A stretch of DNA of 10,009 nt from Actinomycetes bacterium (GTDB lineage Bacteria > Actinomycetota > Actinomycetes > Mycobacteriales > Micromonosporaceae). A program made the translations under genes and the position numbers. This document shows positions 1 to 7,419 of the stretch, in pieces. The notes beneath the pieces were generated by a model that had not been told where the DNA came from, did no database searches, and was given only the letters and a program-made list of their open reading frames with translations. Location of the stretch: NCBI GenBank assembly GCA_023437285.1, contig JAEZGP010000273.1, positions 1-10,009 of the forward strand. Direction: 5' to 3'. Each line of letters begins with the position of its first letter. The first letter of the stretch is position 1.

Positions 1-18
1 CCCCCCCCCCCCCCCCCC
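1..18. repeat. Homopolymer run of 18 C at the window edge
   Basis: The first 18 bases are all C, directly followed by mixed GC-rich sequence. No other homopolymer of this length occurs in the window. It could be a genuine slippage-prone tract upstream of the peptidase gene (its end lies 55 bases before the start codon) or an assembly or consensus artefact at a contig end. The sequence alone cannot decide. The rest of the 73-base leader shows no recognisable promoter. Confidence 0.9.
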
Positions 19-73
19 GGCCGTGGCCAGGTAGTGTCGGCGGCGTCGGCCCGCCGCGTACTGGGAGGAAGTC

Positions 74-2008
74 ATGTCCGTTGATTTCGAGGCGGCGCGC
101 CTTGCCTCCGGTAGCCCGGCGGACGTCGCCACGGCCACGCAGGCGGCGATCTCGACCGCCCGGGGCGGCATCGAGCGGTTCACGAAGGCCACCGGCGAGC
201 CCGTCGAGCTGCTGGACATCTTCGACGAGGCCAACGCGGCGCTGGGCAACCTGCGCGAGCTGGCCGGCCTGATCGCCAAGACGCACCCGGACAAGGCCAT
301 GCGCGACGCCGGCGACGCGGCCGAGCAGGAGCTGGACAAGGTCGCCACGGACATCTCGCTCGACCGCGACGTCTACGACGCGCTGGCCGCCATCGACGTG
401 AGCGGCCTCGACGCCGCGACCCGGCACTGGGTGGCCAAGACCCTGCGCGAGTTCCGGCGTGCCGGTGTCGACCGCGACGACGCCACCCGCGCCCGCATCC
501 GCGAGCTGCAGGAGGAGCTCGTCGGCATCGGGCAGGACTTCGACCGCAACATCCGCACCGACACCCGTACGGCCGCCCTGCCGCCGAGCGCCCTGGCCGG
601 CCTGCCCGACGACTACGTGCGCGCCCACCCGCCCGGCGAGGACGGCCTGGTGCGCATCACCACCGACTACCCGGACGTCATTCCGCTGCTGACGTACGCG
701 ACGGACGCGACGGCGCGCGAGCAGTTGTGGCGGCTGTTCCAGCTGCGCGGGCACCCGAACAACATCGAGGTGCTCGACCGGCTGATCGAGCGTCGCCACG
801 ACCTGGCCACCCTGCTGGGCTACCCCAGCTGGGCGCAGTACGTCACCGAGAACAAGATGATCGGCAGCGCGGACGCGGCCGGCGACTTCATCAACCGCAT
901 CGCGGCCGCGGCCGCCGACCGGCTGCGCGCCGACCTCGCCACGCTGCTCGAGCGCAAGCGGGCCGACGACCCGACGGCGAGCGCGGTCGACCCGTGGGAC
1001 AACTCGTTCCTCCAGGACCGGGTCAAGGCCGAGCGGTTCGCCTTCGACTCGCAGTCGATGCGGCCCTATTTCGAGTACGACCGGGTGAAGGCCGGCCTGA
1101 TGGACCTCACCGAGCGGCTGTTCGGGGTGTCGTTCACGCGCCGCGAGGACGCCCCCGTGTGGCACCCGGACGTGGAGGCCTACGACGTGGCCCAAGGCGG
1201 CGAGCTGATCGGGCGCATCTTCCTCGACATGCACCCGCGCGCCGACAAGTACAACCACGCGGCCATGTTCACCATGGTCAACGGCAAGGCGGGGGTACGC
1301 ATCCCGGAGTGCGCGCTGGTGTGCAACCTGCCCAAGCCCGGGGCCGAGCCGGCGCTGTTGCAGCACGACGAGGTGAGCACCTTCTTCCACGAGTTCGGCC
1401 ACCTCCTGCACCACGTCTTCGCCGGGCACGCCCGCTGGTCGGGCGTGGGCGGCATCAGCACCGAGTGGGACTTCGTGGAGGCCCCGTCGCAGTTGCTGGA
1501 GGAGTGGACCTTCGACGCGCCGACGCTGGCCACGTTCGCCGTACACCACGAGACGGGCGAGCCCATCCCGGCCGAGCTGGTGGCGAAGCTGCGCGCCGCC
1601 GAGGAGTTCGGCAAGGGCATCTTCGTGCGCCAGCAGATGTTTTACGCGGCCCTGAGCCTGGAGCTGTACCGGCGCGACCCGGACACCTTCGACGTTGCGG
1701 AACTCAAGCGGGACCTGCAGACCCGCTACGCCCCATTCCCCGAGGTGCCGGGCACCTGGTTCCACCTGTCGTTCGGCCACCTCGACGGGTACTCGGCGGC
1801 CTATTACACGTACATGTGGTCGTTGGTGATCGCGAAGGACCTGTTCACCGTGTTCAAGCGGGAGGGTTTGCTGGACGAGGCGACGGCCGCGCGGTACCGC
1901 GACGCGGTGCTCACCCCGGGCGGGTCGGCGCCGGCCGCCGAACTGGTCCACAACTTCCTGGGCCGGGACTACACGTTCGATGCCTATCAGGCCTGGTTGA
2001 ACAGCTGA
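74..2008 (+). CDS. M3 family zinc metallopeptidase (oligopeptidase, thimet/Dcp-like)
   Basis: This predicted cytosolic zinc endopeptidase or dipeptidyl carboxypeptidase cleaves short peptides, probably for peptide recycling. The 644 residues are close to the usual 650-700 of family M3. An all-helical N-terminal half (about 1-190) precedes the catalytic domain. The zinc motif HEFGH is at 439-443 (zinc ligands H439 and H443, catalytic E440). The third ligand is E469 in DFVEAPSQ. The C-terminal segment GHLDGYSAAYYTYMW (about 568-582) carries H569, Y573 and Y580, matching the substrate-binding His/Tyr set of thimet oligopeptidase. There is no signal peptide, which fits the cytosol. The ATG is preceded by GGGAGGA at 63-69 with good spacing, so the start is firm. 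The gene is monocistronic as far as the window shows, and it converges on the ABC operon with a palindromic terminator between them. Subtype within M3 (oligopeptidase A, Dcp or thimet-like) is not resolved. Confidence 0.95.
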   Translation: MSVDFEAARLASGSPADVATATQAAISTARGGIERFTKATGEPVELLDIFDEANAALGNLRELAGLIAKTHPDKAMRDAGDAAEQELDKVATDISLDRDVYDALAAIDVSGLDAATRHWVAKTLREFRRAGVDRDDATRARIRELQEELVGIGQDFDRNIRTDTRTAALPPSALAGLPDDYVRAHPPGEDGLVRITTDYPDVIPLLTYATDATAREQLWRLFQLRGHPNNIEVLDRLIERRHDLATLLGYPSWAQYVTENKMIGSADAAGDFINRIAAAAADRLRADLATLLERKRADDPTASAVDPWDNSFLQDRVKAERFAFDSQSMRPYFEYDRVKAGLMDLTERLFGVSFTRREDAPVWHPDVEAYDVAQGGELIGRIFLDMHPRADKYNHAAMFTMVNGKAGVRIPECALVCNLPKPGAEPALLQHDEVSTFFHEFGHLLHHVFAGHARWSGVGGISTEWDFVEAPSQLLEEWTFDAPTLATFAVHHETGEPIPAELVAKLRAAEEFGKGIFVRQQMFYAALSLELYRRDPDTFDVAELKRDLQTRYAPFPEVPGTWFHLSFGHLDGYSAAYYTYMWSLVIAKDLFTVFKREGLLDEATAARYRDAVLTPGGSAPAAELVHNFLGRDYTFDAYQAWLNS

Positions 2009-2076
2009 GGCGTTGACCGTACTCGATTTATTTGTTTAGACTCCCGACCAAAGGGCGGACCGACCCCTCGGAGATT

Positions 2077-2106
2077 GCGGGGCGCCCACCGCGGTGGGCG
2101 CCCCGC
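2077..2106. terminator. Bidirectional terminator hairpin between convergent genes
   Basis: A perfect 30-bp palindrome: GCGGGGCGCCCACC (2077-2090), a central GC, then GGTGGGCGCCCCGC (2093-2106). Folded as RNA it gives a stem of at least 12 GC-rich pairs with a tiny loop on either strand. It sits between the forward peptidase stop (2008) and the reverse permease stop (2114). There is no U-tract next to it, as is common for actinobacterial terminators. An AT-rich stretch at about 2027-2041 between the peptidase stop and the hairpin contrasts with its surroundings, but I assign it no role. Confidence 0.8.
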
Positions 2107-2113
2107 ACGCACG

Positions 2114-2823
2114 TCAGGAGGTCTCGCCGGCCACGCTGAACGAGCGCAGCCGGTTGATGGCCAGCAGCGTGCCACCCACCAGGAAGACGCCCGACATGAT
2201 CAGGGCCGCGGGCAGCCCCACGGTGGCGCTCAGGATGGGCAGTTCGGAGAACCGGTCCGCCACCGTGACGACGTACTGGCTGATGGACAGCACGCGGGTG
2301 CCCTCCAGCGCGTTGGCGAGGATGCCCTCCCAGAGCAGCACGTAGATCAGGCCCAGCAGCACCGGCCGTCGGGTGAGCATGCTCATCGCCACGAACAGCC
2401 CGGCGTACGCGGCGGAGCCCACCAGGGCACCCACGGCCAGGCCGACGCCGACTGACGCCGTACCCGTCAGCAGGCCGGCCACCGCGAAGGCCGGGGCGAC
2501 CGTCACGGCCGTGGCCACGATGGCCACGACCAGCTTCGACAGGATGATCTCGGTACGTGACAGCGGCTTGGACAGGATGTGCGTGATGGTGCCGTCCTCG
2601 ATCTCGGCGCCGAGCACGCCCGTACCGATGATGAGCGCCATGAGCGGCAGCGTGACGCTGAGGCCCAGGCCGCCGAGGACCGAGTCGACCCACTGCTCGG
2701 GGTCGACGCCCATCGCGCGGCAGAGCGCCGCCAGGCCGACGACGAGCAGCGGCAACGGCAGCAGCAACAGGAACCGCTTCCGCCCGAACAGCGCTCGCAG
2801 CGTAATCGACGCAATTGTCATGT

Positions 2824-2827
<4 letters not shown>
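2114..2827 (-). CDS. ABC-2 type transporter permease (second module)
   Basis: Integral membrane subunit of 237 residues with six likely membrane spans (about 19-37, 52-73, 98-121, 128-149, 154-173 and 203-225). It has the ABC-2 permease signature between spans 2 and 3: GAEIEDGTITHILSKPLSR at 73-91, matching the family pattern of acidic residues, GT, then P-x-SR before the next helix. This loop usually contacts the ATPase. The start chosen is the ATG at 2827, because its ATGA overlaps the stop of the upstream ATPase gene, a classic translational coupling. An open frame runs 60 codons further upstream, but that stretch lies inside the ATPase gene and looks like an arginine- and glycine-rich shadow. 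The protein forms an exporter with the ATPase encoded just upstream. Substrate unknown. Last gene of the operon; the terminator follows within 10 bases. Confidence 0.88.
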
Positions 2828-3737
<910 letters not shown>

Positions 3738-3741
<4 letters not shown>

Positions 3742-3806
3742 TTCTCCACCTCGCTTCGCTCGGAGTCGAAACGACTCGGACCTGAGCTGATGATCGGCTC
3801 GCTCAT
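3738..3806 (-). CDS. Possible 22-residue mini-ORF bridging permease and ATPase genes
   Basis: Read on the reverse strand, this frame starts MSEPIISSGP and ends SERSEVEK, 22 residues in all. Its ATG overlaps the stop of the upstream permease gene as ATGA (3806-3803). Its TGA overlaps the start of the downstream ATPase gene as ATGA (3741-3738). A Shine-Dalgarno-like GGAAGGTGG lies just upstream, inside the permease gene end. The arrangement is what a short coupling cistron would look like: ribosomes would be carried across the roughly 60-base gap. Against it being a functional peptide: it has no recognisable domain, its codon use (TCA, AGT, CGT, CGA, AAA) is less GC-biased than its neighbours, and it contains a 6-bp hairpin (GAGTCG/CGACTC, 3763-3777) plus an internally repetitive GAGCGAAGCGAGG segment that could be a dispersed repeat. 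It may simply be spacer. Confidence 0.3.
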
Positions 3807-4666
3807 CGGGCCACCTTCCGGTAGCGCAGCAGGAGCAGCAGGACGCAGCTGGCGATCGCGATCAGCGTGGTGAGCGCGTAGACCGGGCCGAAATCGCCGA
3901 TGTCGGTGAGGTCGTCGCCGGTGATCCAGCCGTTGGTCATGAGGACCAGCGTGACCGGGTTGACGAGGCCGGCGAGCTGCCTGACCGTTCCGCCGCCGAT
4001 GGCCTGGAGTACGCCGAAGACGGGCGTGGTCACCAGGAACGCCACCACGATGAGCGCGGCGGTCACCGCGCGGCGGCCGGCCAGCGACGCGATGAGGATC
4101 GAGATGGCCCCGAAGAGCAGCGCGAACAGCGCCGAGGCGAGCAGGCCCTGGCTGTACTCGATGGCCTCGTCCCAGACGGCGCTGAAGCCCTTCACGGAGA
4201 AGGCGCCGCCGACGAACATCAGCGTCTGCGGGACCGCCAGCAGCAGCCAGGTGGCGGAGACCATCCCGGCGAGCTTGCCGAACGCGTAGTCGCTGCGGCC
4301 GATCGGCCGGGAGAAATACAGCGGCAGGACGCCGCTGCGCAGGTCGCGCGACACCAGTTCCGGGGCGGTGGCCGCGCAGAACAGGATGAGCAGGAAGCTG
4401 AGCTGACCGGCGAACTCGGCGTAGCCGATGACCGGCGTGCCGCTCTGGGCGCGCACCGCCGTGACGATCGCGGCGACGAGCAGCAGGATGCCCTCGGCCA
4501 ACCACGGGAAGATCTTGGCCTTGGGTCCCCGGCCCAGGCCCAGCGCGGTGCGCAGGCTGTGCACATACAGGGACCGGGCCGCGTACGCGCGACCGAGCCG
4601 GGCGCCGGTGTAGCGCTGGTAGCCGATGTCATGGATGACGCCGGCGGGCTGCTTCTCAACCGACAT
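3803..4666 (-). CDS. ABC-2 type transporter permease (first module)
   Basis: Integral membrane subunit of 287 residues. A roughly 50-residue cytosolic N-terminus contains IHDIGYQRYTG (11-21), a segment I associate with actinobacterial permeases of this type. Six likely spans follow at about 53-71, 83-101, 131-153, 173-195, 199-221 and 261-281. The ABC-2 hallmark is APELVSRDLRSG (101-112) followed by YFSRPIGRSDY (117-127) ahead of span 3. The ATG at 4666 has GGGGAG seven bases upstream and lies 11 bases inside the 3' end of the preceding ATPase gene, so the two are co-translated. It pairs with that ATPase. Apart from the shared ABC-2 motif it looks different from the other permease in the operon, so the modules do not look like a recent tandem duplication. 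Substrate unknown. Confidence 0.88.
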   Translation of the reverse strand: MSVEKQPAGVIHDIGYQRYTGARLGRAYAARSLYVHSLRTALGLGRGPKAKIFPWLAEGILLLVAAIVTAVRAQSGTPVIGYAEFAGQLSFLLILFCAATAPELVSRDLRSGVLPLYFSRPIGRSDYAFGKLAGMVSATWLLLAVPQTLMFVGGAFSVKGFSAVWDEAIEYSQGLLASALFALLFGAISILIASLAGRRAVTAALIVVAFLVTTPVFGVLQAIGGGTVRQLAGLVNPVTLVLMTNGWITGDDLTDIGDFGPVYALTTLIAIASCVLLLLLRYRKVAR

Positions 4667-5585
4667 GGGCGGGCTCCCCGGCGGTGTCGCGGAACAGGTC
4701 GGAAACGTGGTGGCGACGCTGGTCGAGGCGGTGCAGCGGCAGCTCCAGCTCGGCGATCGCGGCGAGCACCGCGTCGTAGGTCTCGTCGCCGGCCAGCGGG
4801 ACCAGCACGTCGCGGCCCTCGGTGCGCGCGTCGAGGCCCTGCGCGGACAGCCGCGCCGCGAGCGCGTCGACGCCCTCGGTGACTTCGATGGCGAGCACGT
4901 CGCTGGCCTTCGTCATGGCGGAGATGTTGGCGGCGCGCAGCAGCTTGCCGCCGTCGATGGCCACGAGGGTGTCGCAGATGCGCTCCACCTCGCCGAGCAG
5001 GTGCGAGCAGACGACCAGCGAGATGCCGAACTCCCTGCCGATGCGGTCGATGAGGTTCAGCATGGCGTCGCGGCCGGCCGGGTCGAGCCCGTTCGTGGGC
5101 TCGTCGAGCAGCAGCAGGTCCGGGTCGTGCACGAGGGCCTGGGCGAGCTTGACGCGCTGCTTCATGCCGGTCGAATAGCCGCCGATCGCGCGGTAGCGCT
5201 CCTCGTAGAGGCCGACGTGGCGCAGGGTCTCCGACGCGCGCTCGCGGGCCGCCGGGCGGGGCAGCCCGGACATGCGCGCCATGTGGGTCACGAACTCGGC
5301 GGCGGCCAGGTCCGGCGGCAGGCAGTCGTGCTCGGGCATGTAGCCCACCCGGGCGCGGACCTGCTCCGAATCGGTGGTCGGGTCGATGCCGAGCACGCTC
5401 ACCTGCCCGCTGGTGGGCGGCAGGAGGCCGAGAAGGATCTTGATGAGGGTCGACTTTCCGGCGCCGTTGGCGCCGACGAGCCCGATCACGCCGGGCTGGA
5501 CGTCGACCGTGAGGTCGCTCAGGGCGGTGACCCCGTTCGGGTACCGCTTGGTGAGCGCCTGTGTCGCGATGAGGGTCACCGGCAT
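4656..5585 (-). CDS. ABC transporter ATP-binding protein (first module, operon leader)
   Basis: ATPase subunit of 309 residues from the chosen start. Walker A GANGAGKS is at 38-45, the Q-loop region MPEHD at 83-87, the signature YSTGMKQR at 137-144, Walker B LLLLDEP with D161 and E162, and H195 in CSHLLGE. A C-terminal domain of about 90 residues follows. The start is uncertain. The ATG at 5585 begins MPVTLIATQALTKRY, where conserved sequence normally begins, but has no good ribosome-binding site. An in-frame GTG at 5606 would add seven residues and also lacks one. Either could be translated from a leaderless or near-leaderless mRNA. It is the first gene of the reverse operon and shares its upstream region with the divergent VWA gene. 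The pairing with the overlapping permease gene is clear; import versus export and substrate are not shown, though ABC-2 modules are generally exporters. Confidence 0.92.
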   Translation of the reverse strand: MPVTLIATQALTKRYPNGVTALSDLTVDVQPGVIGLVGANGAGKSTLIKILLGLLPPTSGQVSVLGIDPTTDSEQVRARVGYMPEHDCLPPDLAAAEFVTHMARMSGLPRPAARERASETLRHVGLYEERYRAIGGYSTGMKQRVKLAQALVHDPDLLLLDEPTNGLDPAGRDAMLNLIDRIGREFGISLVVCSHLLGEVERICDTLVAIDGGKLLRAANISAMTKASDVLAIEVTEGVDALAARLSAQGLDARTEGRDVLVPLAGDETYDAVLAAIAELELPLHRLDQRRHHVSDLFRDTAGEPAHVG

Positions 5586-5680
5586 ACCGTAGTGGCCCGC
5601 CGCCACCTCGAACTACCCGGCCGATCCCCCGTATTTCCTGCTCGAATCCCGTAGGGGTCGGCGATGTCCGACCGTCGCGA

Positions 5681-5727
5681 TCCGTTAGCCGAACGGGGCA
5701 CAACGGCCCGTTGCGTCCGTCAGCCGA
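5681..5727. promoter_or_regulatory. Repeated operator-like motifs in the divergent intergenic region
   Basis: The gap between the divergent ABC operon and the VWA gene (5586-5823) contains TCCGTTAGCCGA at 5681-5692 and TCCGTCAGCCGA at 5716-5727, matching at 11 of 12 positions. A looser GTCGTTAGC copy follows at 5746-5754. The first copy is part of CCGTT-AGCCG-AACGG (5682-5696). Between the two copies lies the palindrome CAACGG-C-CCGTTG (5701-5713). The AACGG units at 5692 and 5702 are spaced ten bases, one helical turn. This is the kind of arrangement seen for a dimeric regulator controlling divergent promoters, but no regulator gene is in the window and the assignment is inference. Confidence 0.4.
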
Positions 5728-5756
5728 CTGAACGCCCGGGTGTGTGTCGTTAGCAT
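5728..5756 (+). promoter_or_regulatory. Possible promoter of the VWA-like gene
   Basis: CTGAAC (5728-5733, three of six matches to the -35 consensus), a 17-base spacer, and TAGCAT (5751-5756, which fits the actinobacterial TANNNT -10 pattern). Transcription would begin near 5763 and give a leader of about 60 bases containing the ribosome-binding site. The weak -35 keeps confidence low. Confidence 0.3.
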
Positions 5757-5803
5757 GCCCGGCGCACCTACCTACCGCCCGGTGACGCGTGGCGGGCCGC
5801 GAG

Positions 5804-5813
5804 AAGGAAGGAA
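5804..5813 (+). promoter_or_regulatory. Ribosome-binding site that fixes the VWA gene start
   Basis: AAGGAAGGAA, ten bases upstream of the ATG at 5824. The open frame extends upstream to a GTG at 5740, but that start has no Shine-Dalgarno sequence and would place 28 unlikely residues before a standard signal peptide. The ATG at 5824 is therefore preferred. Confidence 0.7.
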
Positions 5814-5823
5814 CCGGCACGAA

Positions 5824-7092
5824 ATGAGCCGACTCAGTGTGCCGCCCCGGCGGGCGTTCGGACGGCGGATCAGCGCCGCTGCGCTGGCCTTCGTACTCGC
5901 GACGCTCACGAGCCTGAGCGTGTCGGCGCCGGCCCGCGCCGCCGACGGCGAGGCGACCGAGCAGGACGTCTACGAGACCCTCGAAATCGGCGACGTACCG
6001 ATCCACTTCGAGATTCTCGTGGACACGTCGGCCGCCATGTTCAAGGGCAGCCGGTTCAACAGCGCCCGCGCGTCGCTGCTTGCCCTGATCGGCGCCCTCG
6101 CCCCCAACGACACGATGACCATCACGAATTTCGCCGACGCGCCCAGCGACTGCTACTCCGGTGAGCGGGTCGACCCGCAGGACATGATCTCCTGCCTGCC
6201 CGCCGAGGAGACGGGCGAGTCGTCCAACCTGGCCCGCCCGATGCTCACGGCGTTCAGCGACATGCGCGAGGAGAAGGCGCCCGTGTCGGCGCTCATCGTC
6301 ATGAGCGACATCGACCGCAAGTCCGGTGACCTCACCGACCGCAGCGATCCGCTGTGGAAGCGGCTGAAGCCGGCGTCCAACGTGCCGGGACTGCGGGTCT
6401 TCGGGTCCACCGCGGGTGGCGTGTCGAGCACCCGGGCGCTGCGGTCGGTCTTCGACAAGGTCGAGACGATCAACATCACCAAGACCGACCAGGCGAAGAA
6501 GCTCTACAACAGGCTCCGTTCCGACCTGCAGGTGGCCCGGCTGCGGACCGTACTCAAGCCGGACCTGGCGGCGGCGGTCTCGTTGACCTGGGACCACTCG
6601 CTGGACGGGGTCGACCCGTCCACCGGCAACGCGTCGCAGATGATCACCCTGCAGTCGAAGACGGCGAACCTGCCGCTCATTCTGACCGGCGTAACCCTGG
6701 AACGCGTCGAGGGAGACGAGAGCGTCACGGTGGCGAAGCTGCCGGACCGCATCGAACTCGTCCCGAACACGCCGGCCTACTACTACGTGCAGTTCGAGTG
6801 GCCCACGAAGCCCTGGTTCCGGTTGTCGTCGGAGAAGATGGCCGTCCACGCCACCTTCGCGCTGAAGGCGGAGGTCAGCTCGCCCTGGGACGCGGTGCTG
6901 GCCAAGCATCACCTCAAGCGCGCGACGAAGCTGGAGGGCCCGCAGACGATCGCCGTCAACGGGGAGACGACGCTCAACCCGCCGTACTTCCAGATGGTGC
7001 TGCTGGTCATCGGCGCGGCGACGCTCGTGCTGCTGCTGGTCGTGGTGATCCGCAAGCTCGGCGACTGGCGCGGCGCGCACCGGCGGGCCTGA
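5824..7092 (+). CDS. Secreted, membrane-anchored VWA-like domain protein with degenerate MIDAS
   Basis: A predicted type I membrane protein of 422 residues. A signal peptide has basic residues up to R15, a hydrophobic core at about 17-34, and a likely cut after ARA at 37-39. An extracytoplasmic region follows, then one C-terminal span at about 389-409 and a short basic tail. Residues about 58-215 resemble a von Willebrand A fold: the first strand ends in DTSAA (67-71), where intact sites have DxSxS, so the last metal-coordinating Ser is Ala71. S134 (ESSNLARP) is at the usual Thr position, and D162 lies in LIVMSDID. The site thus keeps four of five ligand positions and may bind metal weakly or not at all. 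C110 and C124 could form a disulfide. Residues about 225-385 look beta-rich but I do not recognise a family. Such proteins usually mediate protein-protein contact at the cell surface. Partner and role are unknown, and a link to the divergent ABC operon is only positional. Confidence 0.8.
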   Translation: MSRLSVPPRRAFGRRISAAALAFVLATLTSLSVSAPARAADGEATEQDVYETLEIGDVPIHFEILVDTSAAMFKGSRFNSARASLLALIGALAPNDTMTITNFADAPSDCYSGERVDPQDMISCLPAEETGESSNLARPMLTAFSDMREEKAPVSALIVMSDIDRKSGDLTDRSDPLWKRLKPASNVPGLRVFGSTAGGVSSTRALRSVFDKVETINITKTDQAKKLYNRLRSDLQVARLRTVLKPDLAAAVSLTWDHSLDGVDPSTGNASQMITLQSKTANLPLILTGVTLERVEGDESVTVAKLPDRIELVPNTPAYYYVQFEWPTKPWFRLSSEKMAVHATFALKAEVSSPWDAVLAKHHLKRATKLEGPQTIAVNGETTLNPPYFQMVLLVIGAATLVLLLVVVIRKLGDWRGAHRRA

Positions 7093-7110
7093 ACCGGGCC
7101 CGCCGGTGCG
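7076..7110. terminator. Terminator hairpin overlapping the VWA gene stop
   Basis: CGCACCGGCGGGCC (7076-7089) pairs perfectly with GGCCCGCCGGTGCG (7097-7110), a 14-bp GC-rich stem with a seven-base loop. The TGA stop of the VWA gene is in the loop. On the other strand it lies just past the stop of the small DUF4236 gene (7117), so it can serve both convergent genes. On the forward strand a short TATTT follows at 7118-7122. Confidence 0.8.
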
Positions 7111-7116
7111 GCGGTG

Positions 7117-7287
7117 CTATTTGTCCTGCTTCCAGGAGAGCGGACCCGGCAGGTCGACGCGGTGCGCGCGGGTCTTGGAGTTCCACGACCAGCGGCCGAT
7201 CTTGAAGGTCCACGAGGAGAGACCGTTCTTGGTGAAGTTCAACCGCAGTGGACCCAGCCGCCACACCTTGCGGAGAATGATGCCCAT
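7117..7287 (-). CDS. Small DUF4236 family protein
   Basis: A 56-residue protein that begins MGIILRKVWRLGPLRLNFTK and ends in PGPLSWKQDK before a TAG. It fits the DUF4236 pattern: a short basic N-terminus, LG-x-x-R-x-N-x-(S/T)-K-x-G at about 11-22, a beta-strand-like middle with repeated Trp (W26, W33, W35), and a closing PG-x-LS(W/Y) motif at 47-52. The family has no assigned biochemical function. There is no signal peptide or membrane span. The ATG at 7287 has AAAGGGG about nine bases upstream. Codon choice is mostly G/C at third positions, like the flanking genes, which supports it being translated. It is convergent with the VWA gene, sharing its hairpin terminator, and lies downstream of the glycosyltransferase gene on the same strand, separated by 132 bases with a strong hairpin, so it is probably transcribed separately. 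Confidence 0.75.
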   Translation of the reverse strand: MGIILRKVWRLGPLRLNFTKNGLSSWTFKIGRWSWNSKTRAHRVDLPGPLSWKQDK

Positions 7288-7326
7288 CGCGGGCGCCCCT
7301 TTCGTCGAGCACTCGGAGTAAATCGA

Positions 7327-7354
7327 TGAATACCCGGTGGGCGGGGATCGCCAA
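7327..7354 (-). promoter_or_regulatory. Possible promoter of the DUF4236 gene
   Basis: On the reverse strand, TTGGCG (7354-7349, four of six matches to the -35 consensus), a 16-base spacer and TATTCA (7332-7327, three of six matches to TATAAT) lie about 40 bases upstream of the DUF4236 ATG. Local A/T content is higher than in the flanking genes. The -10 match is imperfect. Confidence 0.3.
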
Positions 7355-7370
7355 ACCGGTCACTACACAC

Positions 7371-7409
7371 TGTGGACCACCATGGCAAGCCGCGCCATGG
7401 TGGTCCACA
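7371..7409 (-). terminator. Strong hairpin downstream of the glycosyltransferase gene
   Basis: TGTGGACCACCATGGC (7371-7386) is the exact reverse complement of GCCATGGTGGTCCACA (7394-7409), a 16-bp stem with a seven-base loop. After a small internal loop, outer arms CTACA (7363-7367) and TGTAG (7411-7415) can extend it. It begins within about five bases of the glycosyltransferase stop (7420) on that strand, so a transcription terminator is the simplest reading. No U-tract follows. Unlike the other two hairpins it is not between convergent genes, and it could also insulate the DUF4236 promoter or be a protein-binding site. Confidence 0.7.
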
Positions 7410-7419
7410 CTGTAGATGA

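Noticed and set aside
727..2016. A 429-codon forward frame inside the M3 peptidase gene
   Set aside because: It is an Arg- and Gly-rich shadow of the peptidase in the +2 frame. The peptidase frame carries all zinc and substrate-binding motifs.
5607..5635. A reverse-strand GGAAAT-17-TAGTTC promoter giving a leaderless ABC operon transcript
   Set aside because: The -10 lacks the final T, and the hexamer ends only three bases before the GTG at 5606, too close for a normal start point. It was not strong enough to list as a feature.
5740..5823. A 28-codon N-terminal extension of the VWA-like protein from a GTG
   Set aside because: It has no ribosome-binding site and would bury the signal peptide. 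The ATG at 5824 has AAGGAAGGAA upstream and a normal signal peptide.
4219..7080. A 953-codon open frame on the reverse strand across the ABC genes and antisense to the VWA gene
   Set aside because: It covers parts of three well-supported genes in a different frame, its translation is Arg/Gly/Ala/Pro-rich low-complexity sequence typical of a GC-rich shadow frame, and it shows no domain motif.
7106..7329. Two 71-codon forward frames in the gap after the VWA gene
   Set aside because: They are antisense to the DUF4236 gene, have no ribosome-binding site or recognisable motif, and run through the terminator region.
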